64,000 nt of DNA, from positions 92,437-156,436 of the forward strand of contig NZ_MSCT01000021.1 in NCBI RefSeq assembly GCF_001921865.1, written 5' to 3'. Positions within the stretch are counted from its first letter, which is position 1. Each line of letters begins with the position of its first letter. Under the pieces are notes generated by a model. That model was not told the origin of the DNA. It ran no database searches and saw only the letters and a program-made list of their open reading frames with translations. Positions 19,073 to 27,786 of this stretch are shown here, piece after piece. The stretch comes from Pseudomonas chlororaphis. Its GTDB lineage: Bacteria > Pseudomonadota > Gammaproteobacteria > Pseudomonadales > Pseudomonadaceae. The translations under genes were made by a program, and so were the position numbers.

Positions 19073-19984
19073 ATGTTTGTCCAGATTCTAGGTTCCGCCG
19101 CTGGTGGCGGGTTTCCCCAGTGGAACTGCAACTGCGCCAACTGCGCGGGCTTTCGCGACGGCAGCCTGCGGGCCAACGCTCGCACCCAGTCGTCCATCGC
19201 GATTTCCGACGACGGCGTGAACTGGGTCCTGTGCAACGCCTCGCCGGACATCCGCGCCCAGCTCCAGAGCTTCGCCCCCATGCAGCCGGGCCGGGCCCTG
19301 CGCGACACCGGCATCAGCGCGATCATCCTGATGGACAGCCAGATCGACCACACCACCGGCCTGCTCAGCCTGCGCGAAGGCTGCCCGCATCAGGTCTGGT
19401 GCACCGACATGGTCCATGAAGACCTCAGCAGCGGTTTTCCGTTGTTCACCATGCTCACCCACTGGAACGGCGGGCTGAACTGGAACCGCATCGAACTCGA
19501 TCGCAGCTTCGTCATTCCCGCCTGTCCGAACCTGCGTTTCAGCCCGCTGCCGCTGCGCAGCGCCGCGCCGCCCTATTCGCCGCACCGCTTCGATCCGCAC
19601 CCCGGCGACAACATCGGCCTGATCGTCGAAGACCTGCGCACCGGCGGCAAGCTGTTCTACGCCCCGGGGCTGGGCAAGGTCGATGCGCCGCTGCTGGAGA
19701 TCATGAGCGGCAGCGACTGCCTGCTGGTGGACGGCACCCTGTGGGAAGACGACGAGATGCAGCGGCGCGGCGTCGGTACCCGCACCGGGCGGGAAATGGG
19801 CCACCTGGCGCAGAATGGTCCCGGCGGCATGCTGGAAGTGCTGGAGCAGTTGCCGGAGCAGCGCAAGATTCTTATCCACATCAACAACACCAACCCGATC
19901 CTCGACGAGGACTCCGCCGAACGCGCGGAGCTGGCGCGGCGCAACGTTGAAGTGGCTTACGACGGCATGAGTATCGAGCTGTAA
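19073..19984 (+). CDS. pqqB: PQQ biosynthesis protein PqqB
   Basis: PqqB is a metallo-beta-lactamase-fold protein thought to act as a hydroxylase on the Glu-Tyr intermediate. The 303-residue product starts MFVQILGSAAGGGFPQWNCN. It shows the family cysteine cluster (CNCANC, near residues 19–24) and DSQIDHTTGL in place of the classic HxHxDH metal motif, as expected for PqqB. GGAGC precedes the start. It is the first enzyme gene after the pqqA attenuator. Confidence 0.96.
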   Translation: MFVQILGSAAGGGFPQWNCNCANCAGFRDGSLRANARTQSSIAISDDGVNWVLCNASPDIRAQLQSFAPMQPGRALRDTGISAIILMDSQIDHTTGLLSLREGCPHQVWCTDMVHEDLSSGFPLFTMLTHWNGGLNWNRIELDRSFVIPACPNLRFSPLPLRSAAPPYSPHRFDPHPGDNIGLIVEDLRTGGKLFYAPGLGKVDAPLLEIMSGSDCLLVDGTLWEDDEMQRRGVGTRTGREMGHLAQNGPGGMLEVLEQLPEQRKILIHINNTNPILDEDSAERAELARRNVEVAYDGMSIEL

Positions 19985-20006
19985 TCGCCGGACCGCTTTG
20001 CGGTCC

Positions 20007-20070
20007 ATCGCGAGCAAGCTCGCTTCTACAGAGGGTAGCGCTGTCCTGTAGGAGCGAGCGTGCTCGCGGC
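20007..20070. repeat. Inverted REP pair inside the pqq operon
   Basis: ATCGCGAGCAAGCTCGC (from 20007) and TGTAGGAGCGAGCGTGCTCGC (from 20047) are two copies of the common GTAGGAGCGAGCTTGCTCGCG Pseudomonas REP in opposite orientation, filling the 136-base pqqB–pqqC gap. They can fold into a large hairpin in the transcript. Confidence 0.85.
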
Positions 20071-20120
20071 AGGCCAGACCAAACGACATCAATCCCGCGG
20101 CCGTTCCCCGGAGAACCGCA

Positions 20121-20873
20121 ATGACTGACACAGCAATGTCCCCCGCCGAATTCGAGCAGGCCCTGCGGGCCAAGGGCGCCTACTACCACATCCACCATCC
20201 GTACCACGTGGCGATGTACGAAGGCCGGGCGACCCGCGAGCAGATCCAGGGCTGGGTCGCCAACCGCTTCTACTATCAGGTGAACATTCCGCTCAAGGAC
20301 GCGGCGATTCTCGCCAACTGTCCGGATCGGGAGATCCGCCGCGAGTGGATCCAGCGCCTGCTGGACCACGACGGCGCGCCGGGCGAAGACGGCGGCATCG
20401 AGGCCTGGTTGCGCCTGGGGCAGGCGGTCGGTCTCGACCCGGATCAACTGCGCTCGCAAGAGCTGGTGTTGCCCGGCGTGCGTTTCGCCGTCGACGCCTA
20501 CGTCAATTTCGCCCGCCGCGCCAGCTGGCAGGAAGCCGCCAGCAGCTCGCTGACCGAACTGTTCGCGCCGCAGATCCACCAGTCGCGCCTCGACAGCTGG
20601 CCGCAGCATTACCCCTGGATCGACCCGGCCGGCTACGAATATTTCCGCACCCGCCTGGGTCAGGCCCGACGCGATGTCGAGCATGGGCTGGCGATCACCC
20701 TGCAGCACTACACCACCCGTGCCGGGCAGGAACGCATGCTGGAAATTCTCCAGTTCAAACTGGACATCCTTTGGAGCATGCTCGACGCCATGAGCATGGC
20801 CTACGAACTCAATCGCCCGCCGTATCACAGCGTTACCGCACAACGGGTCTGGCATAAAGGAATCACCCTATGA
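20121..20873 (+). CDS. pqqC: Pyrroloquinoline-quinone synthase PqqC
   Basis: PqqC is a cofactor-free oxidase that performs the final ring closure and eight-electron oxidation to PQQ. The 250-residue helical protein contains the conserved YYHIHHPYHVAMYEGRATRE start (residues 18–37) and the RFYYQVNIPLKDAAI segment with active-site residues. GGAG precedes the start. Its stop overlaps the pqqD start as ATGA, so the two are translationally coupled. Confidence 0.97.
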   Translation: MTDTAMSPAEFEQALRAKGAYYHIHHPYHVAMYEGRATREQIQGWVANRFYYQVNIPLKDAAILANCPDREIRREWIQRLLDHDGAPGEDGGIEAWLRLGQAVGLDPDQLRSQELVLPGVRFAVDAYVNFARRASWQEAASSSLTELFAPQIHQSRLDSWPQHYPWIDPAGYEYFRTRLGQARRDVEHGLAITLQHYTTRAGQERMLEILQFKLDILWSMLDAMSMAYELNRPPYHSVTAQRVWHKGITL

Positions 20874-21145
20874 GCTTCGATCGCAGCAAGACCCCGACCT
20901 GGCGTCCCGGCTACCGTTTCCAGTACGAACCGGCGCAGAAAGGCCATGTGCTGCTTTACCCTGAAGGCATGATCAAGCTCAACGAGAGCGCCGCGCTGAT
21001 CGGCGGCCTGATCGACGGCGAACGGGATGTCGCGGCGATCATCCAGGCCCTGGAAATCCAGTTCCCCGGCGTGCCCGAACTCGGTGACGATATCGAGCAA
21101 TTCATGGAGGTCGCCCGTGCCCAGCACTGGATCGAACTTGGCTGA
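20870..21145 (+). CDS. pqqD: PqqA peptide chaperone PqqD
   Basis: PqqD is a small winged-helix RRE-type protein that binds PqqA and presents it to PqqE. The 91-residue product begins MSFDRSKTPTWRPGYRFQYE and includes LLYPEGMIKLNESAALIGGLIDG, the family beta-hairpin and helix. It overlaps pqqC by four bases and pqqE by 29 bases, fitting its role as partner of PqqE. Confidence 0.96.
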   Translation: MSFDRSKTPTWRPGYRFQYEPAQKGHVLLYPEGMIKLNESAALIGGLIDGERDVAAIIQALEIQFPGVPELGDDIEQFMEVARAQHWIELG

Positions 21146-22289
21146 TTCGCCAGTGACGCTGCCGCCCAAGCCGGAAGTCGGCCTGCCGCTGTGGCTACTG
21201 GCCGAGCTGACCTACCGTTGCCCGTTGCAGTGCCCGTACTGCTCCAACCCGCTGGATTTCGCCGAGCAAGGCAAGGAGCTGAGTACCGAGCAATGGCTCA
21301 AGGTGTTTCGCGAAGCCCGGGAAATGGGCGCCGCGCAACTGGGCTTTTCCGGCGGCGAACCGCTGGTGCGCCAAGACCTTGCCGAGCTGATCGGCGAGGC
21401 CCGCAAATTGGGGTTCTACACCAACCTGATCACCTCCGGCATCGGCCTCACCGAGCAGAAAATCAGTGACTTCAAGAAAGCCGGGCTGGACCATATCCAG
21501 ATCAGCTTCCAGGCCAGCGACGAGCAGGTGAACAACCTGTTGGCCGGCTCGAAAAAGGCCTTCGCGCAAAAGCTGGAAATGGCCCGGGCGGTGAAAGCCC
21601 ACGGCTACCCGATGGTGCTGAACTTCGTCACCCACCGGCACAACATCGATCGGATCGACCGCATCATCGAACTGTGCATCGCCCTGGAAGCCGACTTCGT
21701 CGAACTCGCCACGTGCCAGTTCTACGGCTGGGCCCAGCTCAACCGCGTCGGCCTGCTGCCGACCCGGGAACAATTAGTGCGCGCCGAACGCATCACCAAC
21801 GAATACCGCGCCCGCCTGGAAGCCGAAGGGCATCCGTGCAAACTGATTTTCGTCACCCCGGACTACTACGAGGAGCGCCCGAAAGCCTGCATGAACGGCT
21901 GGGGCAGCCTCTTCCTCACGGTCACGCCGGACGGCACCGCCCTGCCTTGCCATGGCGCCCGGCAACTGCCCGTGCAGTTTCCCAATGTGCGCGACCACAG
22001 CATGCAACACATCTGGTACGACTCCTTCGGCTTCAACCGCTTCCGCGGCTACGACTGGATGCCCGAGCCGTGCCGCTCCTGCGACGAAAAGGAGAAGGAC
22101 TTCGGCGGCTGCCGCTGCCAGGCCTTCATGCTGACGGGCGATGCCAGCAATGCCGATCCGGTGTGCGGCAAGTCGCCCCAACACGACGTGATCCTCAAGG
22201 CGCGCGAAGAAGCCGAGCACGCCACCCAGACCATCGAGCAACTGGCCTTCCGTAATGAACGAAACTCACGCCTCATCGCCAAAGGCTGA
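21117..22289 (+). CDS. pqqE: PqqA peptide cyclase PqqE (radical SAM)
   Basis: PqqE forms the carbon-carbon bond between Glu16 and Tyr20 of PqqA. The 390-residue protein has the radical SAM motif CPLQCPYC (C35, C39, C42), the GGEP motif (FSGGEPLVR) and a C-terminal SPASM domain with clustered cysteines (CHGAR, CRSCDEKEKDFGGCRC). The start is taken as the GTG at 21117 because GGAGG lies six bases upstream and the product then begins as known PqqE proteins do. Earlier codons lie deep in pqqD. It overlaps the following peptidase gene by 35 bases. Confidence 0.95.
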   Translation: MPSTGSNLADSPVTLPPKPEVGLPLWLLAELTYRCPLQCPYCSNPLDFAEQGKELSTEQWLKVFREAREMGAAQLGFSGGEPLVRQDLAELIGEARKLGFYTNLITSGIGLTEQKISDFKKAGLDHIQISFQASDEQVNNLLAGSKKAFAQKLEMARAVKAHGYPMVLNFVTHRHNIDRIDRIIELCIALEADFVELATCQFYGWAQLNRVGLLPTREQLVRAERITNEYRARLEAEGHPCKLIFVTPDYYEERPKACMNGWGSLFLTVTPDGTALPCHGARQLPVQFPNVRDHSMQHIWYDSFGFNRFRGYDWMPEPCRSCDEKEKDFGGCRCQAFMLTGDASNADPVCGKSPQHDVILKAREEAEHATQTIEQLAFRNERNSRLIAKG

Positions 22290-24084
22290 AGCCTTCAGCG
22301 CCGCCCGGGCCGTGGCCGCCGGCATCGATTTCGCCGAGCTGCGGCTCGGCGCCAGCGGCCTGTTCTGGAACGAATATCGCCCCGAAGATGGCGCCTGCCG
22401 CCTCTGGCACTGGCGCGATAACCAGGCCCGCTGCCTGACACCGCAGGGCTTCAGCGTGCGTAGCCGGGTCTACGAATACGGCGGCGGGGCCTTTTGCCTG
22501 GGCGACGACGGCGTGGTGTTCGTCAACGAGACGGACCAGCAGCTCTACCGGCAGTCGCTGCAAGGCGAGACGCCAGTCGCCCTGACCTCGGGCGAATGCC
22601 GTTTTGGCGACCTGCAGTTCGCCGCAGGGCAGGTACTGGCGGTGGAAGAACACAACGACCGGCATCGCCTGGTGGCCATCGATGCCGGTAACGGCAAGCG
22701 CCAGTTGTTGGCCGAAGGGGCGGACTTTTATGCCGCGCCCACCCTGAGTCCGGACGGCCAGCGTCTGGCCTGGATCGAATGGGATCGCCCGCATCAGCCC
22801 TGGACCTCGACGCGCCTGATGCTCGCCGAGCGCCTGGCTGACGGCCGTTGGGACGATCCGCGCTGCGTGGCCGGCGACGGCGCGCAAGAATCGCTGCAAC
22901 AACCACGCTTCGACGAGTCCGGTCGCCTCTACTGCCTGACCGACCGCGGCGGCTATTGGCAACCCTGGGGCGAAACCCAGGATAGCCTGCAAGCGCTGCC
23001 CTGCGCCGCCGCCGATCATGCGCCGGCGCCCTGGCAATTGGGCGGCTGCACCTGGCTGCCGCTGGGTGGCGACAGCTGGCTGGGCAGTTGGACGCAAGAC
23101 GGCTTTGGCCGCCTGGGGCTGCAAGCCAAGGGTTCGCAACAGGACTTCAGCGGCAACTACAGCCGCTTCCGCAACCTGGCGCTGGACGAGCGGTTTATCT
23201 ACGCCATCGCCGCCTCGCCGATCAGCCCCTCCGCGGTGATCGCCATCGAGCGCCGCTCGCAGCAGGTCAGCGTCCTGGCGGGCGGCGTGGCGCCCCTGCC
23301 GCCGGAGCGGATCAGCCATCCACAAACCTTGCGTTACCCCAGTGGCCAGGGCGAGGCCCACGGCTTTTTCTACCCGGCCATGGGTGACACCGAGCGACCG
23401 CCCCTGGTGGTGTTCATCCACGGCGGCCCGACCTCGGCCTGTTATCCGATCCTCGACCCGCGCATCCAGTACTGGGCGCAACGGGGGTTCGCCGTGGCCG
23501 ACCTGAACTACCGCGGCAGCAGCGGTTACGGCCGCGAGTACCGGCAAGCGCTGCACCTGAGCTGGGGCGAAGTGGATGTGCAAGACGCCTGCGCAGTGGT
23601 CGCCTACCTGGCCCGACAGGGCCTGGTCGACGGCGAACGGGCGTTCATTCGCGGCGGCAGCGCCGGCGGCTACACCACCCTCTGCGCGTTGGCTTTTGCC
23701 GATGTGTTCCGCGCAGGAGCCAGCCTCTATGGCGTCAGCGACCCGGTCGCCCTGGCACGAGCCACCCACAAATTCGAAGGCGACTACCTAGACTGGCTGA
23801 TCGGCGATCCGGAACAGGACGCCGAACGTTACCGGGCCCGCACCCCGCTGCTGCACGCCGGCAATATCCGCGTGCCGGTGATTTTCTTCCAGGGCGAGCT
23901 CGATGCCGTGGTGGTGCCCCAGCAAACCCGGGACATGCTCAAGGCATTGCGGGACAAGGGTATTGCGGCCCAAGCACACTACTACCCGGACGAACGCCAC
24001 GGTTTTCGCAAGGCGGCCAACCAGGCCCACGCGCTGGAACAGGAATGGTTGTTTTATCGACAGGTGATGGAGCAGGAGAACTGA
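22255..24084 (+). CDS. pqqM: S9 prolyl-oligopeptidase-family peptidase of the pqq operon
   Basis: This is a 609-residue serine peptidase with a beta-propeller N-terminal half and an alpha/beta-hydrolase C-terminal half. The catalytic triad is visible as Ser469 in GGSAGGYTTL, Asp550 in GELDAVV and His582 in DERHGF. Overlap with pqqE by 35 bases shows operon membership. In P. fluorescens-group strains this gene is called pqqM and is thought to help degrade PqqA or the PqqF products. That role is inferred. No signal peptide is seen, so it should be cytoplasmic. Confidence 0.85.
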   Translation: MNETHASSPKAEAFSAARAVAAGIDFAELRLGASGLFWNEYRPEDGACRLWHWRDNQARCLTPQGFSVRSRVYEYGGGAFCLGDDGVVFVNETDQQLYRQSLQGETPVALTSGECRFGDLQFAAGQVLAVEEHNDRHRLVAIDAGNGKRQLLAEGADFYAAPTLSPDGQRLAWIEWDRPHQPWTSTRLMLAERLADGRWDDPRCVAGDGAQESLQQPRFDESGRLYCLTDRGGYWQPWGETQDSLQALPCAAADHAPAPWQLGGCTWLPLGGDSWLGSWTQDGFGRLGLQAKGSQQDFSGNYSRFRNLALDERFIYAIAASPISPSAVIAIERRSQQVSVLAGGVAPLPPERISHPQTLRYPSGQGEAHGFFYPAMGDTERPPLVVFIHGGPTSACYPILDPRIQYWAQRGFAVADLNYRGSSGYGREYRQALHLSWGEVDVQDACAVVAYLARQGLVDGERAFIRGGSAGGYTTLCALAFADVFRAGASLYGVSDPVALARATHKFEGDYLDWLIGDPEQDAERYRARTPLLHAGNIRVPVIFFQGELDAVVVPQQTRDMLKALRDKGIAAQAHYYPDERHGFRKAANQAHALEQEWLFYRQVMEQEN

Positions 24085-24160
24085 AAAGAGCGTCGCTCAA
24101 TCAGTTCGTGACGCGAGGATCGCGAGCCACAACCACTGGCTCGCGAAACGGTTTGAGGAG

Positions 24161-24319
24161 TCAGCGCTTGGCGATGATGTACACCGCGTGCACGATACCC
24201 GGGATGTAGCCGCACAGGGTCAGCAGGATATTCAGCCAGAACGCGCCGCCGAACCCCACTTGCAGGAACACTCCCAATGGCGGCAACAGAATGGCGATGA
24301 TGATGCGGATAAAGTCCAT
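24161..24319 (-). CDS. Small Pmp3/YqaE-family membrane protein
   Basis: The 52-residue product reads MDFIRIIIAILLPPLGVFLQ… with a second hydrophobic helix (LNILLTLCGYIPGIVHAVYII) and a short basic end. This two-helix pattern with LPPLGVF and CGYIPG is diagnostic of the Pmp3/YqaE (UPF0057) family, small membrane proteins linked to stress and membrane potential. GGAGC precedes the ATG. It lies between pqqM and the aminotransferase, convergent to pqqM. Some strains may count it as an accessory pqq gene, but no direct role is evident. Confidence 0.9.
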   Translation of the reverse strand: MDFIRIIIAILLPPLGVFLQVGFGGAFWLNILLTLCGYIPGIVHAVYIIAKR

Positions 24320-24448
24320 GGGGCAGCTCCTGATAGAAGTCGACTCATACGAGCCTCACCCTTAATCGACCCATGCCGCTCGGCAGGGTTCAGTCGGTTC
24401 TGGCCAAGGGCCAGTTTTCCCCTCAAACCGATGCCTCGAACCCCAGGC

Positions 24449-24485
24449 AAAAAAACGCCCCGTGCGAAAGATCAGGCACGGGGCG
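24449..24485 (-). terminator. Terminator of the aminotransferase operon
   Basis: On the minus strand a perfect 10-bp stem (CGCCCCGTGC and GCACGGGGCG, at 24476–24485 and 24456–24465) with a 10-base loop is followed by seven U. It lies about 80 bases after the aminotransferase stop. Confidence 0.85.
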
Positions 24486-24561
24486 ATGCGTTATACCGCG
24501 AGACGGTTCTGGAATGCTGTCCCTGGATAAAGTCAGATTTGCAACGAAACCCACACAGCCG

Positions 24562-25845
24562 TTAAACCACCAACCCCTTGCGGCATTGCAGTTGGGTGGT
24601 GCGCACGCGTGCGAAAGCGCGTGCCAGGCGCAGCAGCATTTCATCGATATTGGCCTTGCTCACCGTCAGCGCCGGGGTAAACCGCAGGCAGTCCGCTTGC
24701 GGCGCGAGCAATAACAAGCCTTCGTAGCGGGCCGCGCTCACCACGGCTTCGGCCGAATCGTCGGCCAGGCTCAGCCCCCAGAACAGTCCTTGCCCACGCA
24801 ATGCCCCCTGGGCATAACGGTTAGCCAGACGCGCCAAACCCTCCCGCAAATACTGCCCGCTGTCGCGCACCTGCTCGAGAAAACCCGTGTCCAGCACGCT
24901 CTCGAGCACCGCCAGACCCGCCGCGGTCATCAACGCATTGCCATGGTGGGTGCCGCCCAATTCGCCTTCCTCGAAGCAGCACGCGCCGCCACGTGCCAGC
25001 AGGGCCGCCAGCGGCACACCGCCGCCGAGCCCTTTGCCCAGAACAACGATATCGGCGCGTACGCCATAACCCTGTTCGGCCAGCAACGTGCCGCAACGGC
25101 CGATACCGGTCTGCACTTCGTCGAGGATCAAGAGAATGCCCAACTCGCGACACAGGCGCTCGACACCCTTGAGGTAGTGCTCGGTCGCCGGAATCACCCC
25201 GGCCTCGCCCTGGATCGGTTCGAGCATGATCGCCACGGTCTGCGCGTCTACCGCGGCATGCAAAGCCGGCAAGTCGTTGAAGGGAACATGACTGAAGCCC
25301 GGCAGTTGCGGCTCGAAGCGGTTGGCGATGTTGCTGCTCGCCGAGGCCGACATGGCCGCGAAACTACGTCCATGACAGCTGCCGCTGGCGGTGATGATCT
25401 TCGCGGCCCCGCCGCGGTGCAGTTGGCCCCACTTGCGGGCCAGCTTGATCGCGGCCTCGCAGGCTTCGCTGCCGCTGCCCAACAGGTACGCCTGGTCGCT
25501 GCCAGTGCTGCGGCACAAACGCTCGCTCAGGTTGAGCAGGCCGCGGTTGTAAAAACCCGCGCCGGGATTGATCAGCGATTGCGCCTGGGCGGTCAGCGCC
25601 TTGACCACTGCCGAGGGACTATGGCCAAGGCTGTTGGCAGCGTTGCCCTGGACGAAATCGAGGTAGGCGCGGTCGTCCGCATCCCACAGCCACGAACCCT
25701 GGCCACGCACAAACACCGGATGGGGCCGCTGGACGCTGGGCATCAGACACTCGCTGGAAAGGTGGTCGCCCAGAGGCGACAGGCAGGGCTCGGACACCAG
25801 GTCATCGAGGCTCGGTTGAGAGCGACGCAGGCTGAACAGGTTCAT
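24562..25845 (-). CDS. Class III PLP aminotransferase of the pqq cluster
   Basis: The 427-residue enzyme belongs to the acetylornithine/4-aminobutyrate aminotransferase group. It shows NAANSLGHS, the GSGSEACEAAIKLARK phosphate-binding stretch, ILDEVQTGIGRCG (PLP-ring Asp) and VLGKGLGGGVPLAALLA with the Schiff-base Lys. The start ATG overlaps the MOSC gene stop as ATGA, so the pair is coupled. In P. fluorescens B16 nomenclature an aminotransferase of the pqq locus is called pqqI. I believe this is the same gene but cannot verify it. The substrate is unknown. Confidence 0.8.
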   Translation of the reverse strand: MNLFSLRRSQPSLDDLVSEPCLSPLGDHLSSECLMPSVQRPHPVFVRGQGSWLWDADDRAYLDFVQGNAANSLGHSPSAVVKALTAQAQSLINPGAGFYNRGLLNLSERLCRSTGSDQAYLLGSGSEACEAAIKLARKWGQLHRGGAAKIITASGSCHGRSFAAMSASASSNIANRFEPQLPGFSHVPFNDLPALHAAVDAQTVAIMLEPIQGEAGVIPATEHYLKGVERLCRELGILLILDEVQTGIGRCGTLLAEQGYGVRADIVVLGKGLGGGVPLAALLARGGACCFEEGELGGTHHGNALMTAAGLAVLESVLDTGFLEQVRDSGQYLREGLARLANRYAQGALRGQGLFWGLSLADDSAEAVVSAARYEGLLLLAPQADCLRFTPALTVSKANIDEMLLRLARAFARVRTTQLQCRKGLVV

Positions 25846-26540
25846 GCGCTCAAACCCTCCAGTGGCAGCCCGAGCAGACGCGAGGACCAATCTTCGACCA
25901 AGCCGGTACGCATGCGCTTGATCGCGATGTCGCGCCAGCGCGACGCCAATGCCGGGCAATCCACCAGTTTCTTCAAACCCGCATGTTCCAGAGGCTCTCG
26001 ATAAAAACAGCGCAGGGCCCAGGCCACGGTCAAGCCCGGGTAGCTGCGTTGGATCAGCTCGAACGGTTGATCGGCGCTGACGAAGCCGGGCTTGAGCACT
26101 CGGTAGAACCAGCCGCAGCGGCCATTGTTCTGCGCCTGCTGAGGCAGGTCGGGAAGGCCCCATCGATGACTCAGGCGATAGCAGGGCGAACGCGGCTGGC
26201 TGACCTGTAGCAGCGCGCCGCCCCAGCGAAACATATCGCCCAGGCACACCTGGTCTTCGGTAAGGCCGTGGGTAGAGAGGTTTTCGCCAAAGGCCGGGGC
26301 GCACCAGTCGATCTGTGGATAACGCTTGCGCCAGTGGCTGTAGTGCTCGGCGGGGTAATGGTGCAACGCCCGCTCCGGGCCGGTATGAAAACGCGGGTCG
26401 CCGTGTTCGTCGCTGCCCAGCCCCTGCGGCCATAACCAGAGCCGATTGGCAACTGGACGTTTGTCGGTATCGCTGATCAAACCTTGGCCGATATTTTTTG
26501 CCTTGCCTATGTAAACACCATCCACGTAAACGGTATTCAT
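25842..26540 (-). CDS. MOSC-domain protein
   Basis: The 232-residue protein has the YiiM-type MOSC fold, with the conserved GENLSTHGLTEDQVCLGDMF stretch at about residues 85–104 and the conserved cysteine in QPRSPCYRLS. MOSC proteins handle molybdenum cofactor-linked sulfur or detoxify N-hydroxylated compounds. The particular job here is unknown. It is the first gene of a two-gene operon with the aminotransferase and is divergent from the LysR gene. It may correspond to pqqJ of related strains. Confidence 0.8.
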   Translation of the reverse strand: MNTVYVDGVYIGKAKNIGQGLISDTDKRPVANRLWLWPQGLGSDEHGDPRFHTGPERALHHYPAEHYSHWRKRYPQIDWCAPAFGENLSTHGLTEDQVCLGDMFRWGGALLQVSQPRSPCYRLSHRWGLPDLPQQAQNNGRCGWFYRVLKPGFVSADQPFELIQRSYPGLTVAWALRCFYREPLEHAGLKKLVDCPALASRWRDIAIKRMRTGLVEDWSSRLLGLPLEGLSA

Positions 26541-26543
26541 TGC

Positions 26544-26576
26544 ACCCTATGGCCCTGTAAGCCCTGTGAATAGGGG
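26544..26576. promoter_or_regulatory. Candidate LysR operator in the divergent promoter region
   Basis: The 102-base gap between the divergent MOSC and LysR genes contains CCCT-N6-AGGG (26562–26575) inside a wider imperfect dyad running from ACCCTAT (26544) to ATAGGGG (26576). LysR proteins usually bind dyads between themselves and a divergent target. The exact half-site is a guess. Confidence 0.35.
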
Positions 26577-26642
26577 TTAGACTAGGCCTGCACGGCCTGG
26601 CGGGCCATTTCGATTTTCCAGCTTTTTCGATAAGCAGGGCTT

Positions 26643-27572
26643 ATGGATTTTAAACAACTGCGCTATTTCGTCGCGGTGTATGAAGAAGGCCACGTGGGAC
26701 GCGCCGCCGAGCGCCTGTCGATCTCCCAACCCGCGCTCTCGCAGCAAATCCGTCAGCTCGAACAGAACCTCGACGTCAGCCTGTTCGAGCGCAGCAGCAA
26801 ACGCCTGTTGCCGACCCTGGCGGCCCATACCTTGTACAACCACGCCCTGCCTTTGCTCGACGGCATGCAACGGGCTCGCGAAGCGCTGGGTAACTTCAAA
26901 GGGCAGGCCCTGCGCACGCTGGCGATCGGCGTACTGCAGACCGTACATAGCAGCCTGGTGCCGCAGATGCTCGAACGGGTGCGCAAGGCCCAGCCCCATC
27001 TGGTGGTACAGATTTACGAACTGACCGGCCTGGAAATCGAACGACGCCTGCTCAACGGCGCGCTGGATATCGGTATCAGCTATCTCCCCCCGGGCCAGCC
27101 GGGGTTGCATGGCGTACAGCTCTACGAAGACGAGTTGACCCTGGTGATCCCCGCCGGGCATCCCTTGCGCGAGTTCAAGAAAGTTTCCATGAGCCAGGCG
27201 GCGGAGTTGCCCATGCTGCTGCTGGGCGAGGAGTTTCAGATCCGCCAGATCTGGCAGGCGCAACTGGCCAGCCTCGGACGCCGGCCGCAGGTACAGGCGG
27301 AGTTGAACAATATGGCGGGGATTCTCGACAGCTTGCCGCACACTCGCCTGGCGACGGTCTTGCCAGGGCGTTCGCGCCAGAGCCACAGCCACCCGGACCT
27401 GCTCTGGAAGCCGCTGAGCGAATCGAGAGTGCCGTTGAAAGTGGGGCTGGTGTGCCGTGACGTACAGCGTCAGCAGGCAACATTAGCGCTGCTGCGAACC
27501 CTGCTGGAAGAAGAAATGAGCGGCCCGGACGGGCGGATGACCAGTCCGACAACGCTGGAAGGCCTAAGCTGA
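26643..27572 (+). CDS. LysR-family transcriptional regulator of the pqq cluster
   Basis: The 309-residue protein has an N-terminal helix-turn-helix (MDFKQLRYFVAVYEEGHVGRA … ISQPALSQQIRQLEQ, residues 1–45) and a periplasmic-binding-like effector domain from about residue 90. It is divergent from the MOSC/aminotransferase operon and so probably regulates it. Related strains name a LysR gene at this place pqqH. The inducer is unknown, and a CynR/BenM-like small acid is one possibility. Confidence 0.88.
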   Translation: MDFKQLRYFVAVYEEGHVGRAAERLSISQPALSQQIRQLEQNLDVSLFERSSKRLLPTLAAHTLYNHALPLLDGMQRAREALGNFKGQALRTLAIGVLQTVHSSLVPQMLERVRKAQPHLVVQIYELTGLEIERRLLNGALDIGISYLPPGQPGLHGVQLYEDELTLVIPAGHPLREFKKVSMSQAAELPMLLLGEEFQIRQIWQAQLASLGRRPQVQAELNNMAGILDSLPHTRLATVLPGRSRQSHSHPDLLWKPLSESRVPLKVGLVCRDVQRQQATLALLRTLLEEEMSGPDGRMTSPTTLEGLS

Positions 27573-27590
27573 TAAAAACGCGGGCAAAAG

Positions 27591-27614
27591 AAAACCCCGC
27601 CGAAGCGGGGCTTT
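27591..27614 (+). terminator. Hairpin after the LysR gene
   Basis: CCCCGC (27595–27600) and GCGGGG (27605–27610) form a 6-bp stem with a CGAA tetraloop, preceded by AAAA and followed by CTTT, 18 bases after the stop. Confidence 0.55.
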
Positions 27615-27764
27615 GCAGACTGTTTCCCTGACATCCTTTTCACTCCACCATCCTGGCGGAATCCTACGTGTCCGTGTTGTTGCTTTGCGCTTCCTGCGCG
27701 ACGTCCATGTGAAGTAGATTAGCTCTGGATCCAATCTGCCGATAGGGGCGATTAGCAGCACGTC

Positions 27765-27784
27765 ATGTAAGAGAATGCTTACAT
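27765..27784 (-). other. Perfect dyad immediately after an acyl-CoA dehydrogenase gene
   Basis: ATGTAAG-N6-CTTACAT (27765–27784) is a perfect 7-bp inverted repeat two bases after the minus-strand stop. It has no U-run, so it is a weak terminator at best. It may be a stabilising hairpin or a protein site. Nothing else was seen in 27615–27764. Confidence 0.4.
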
Positions 27785-27786
27785 AA

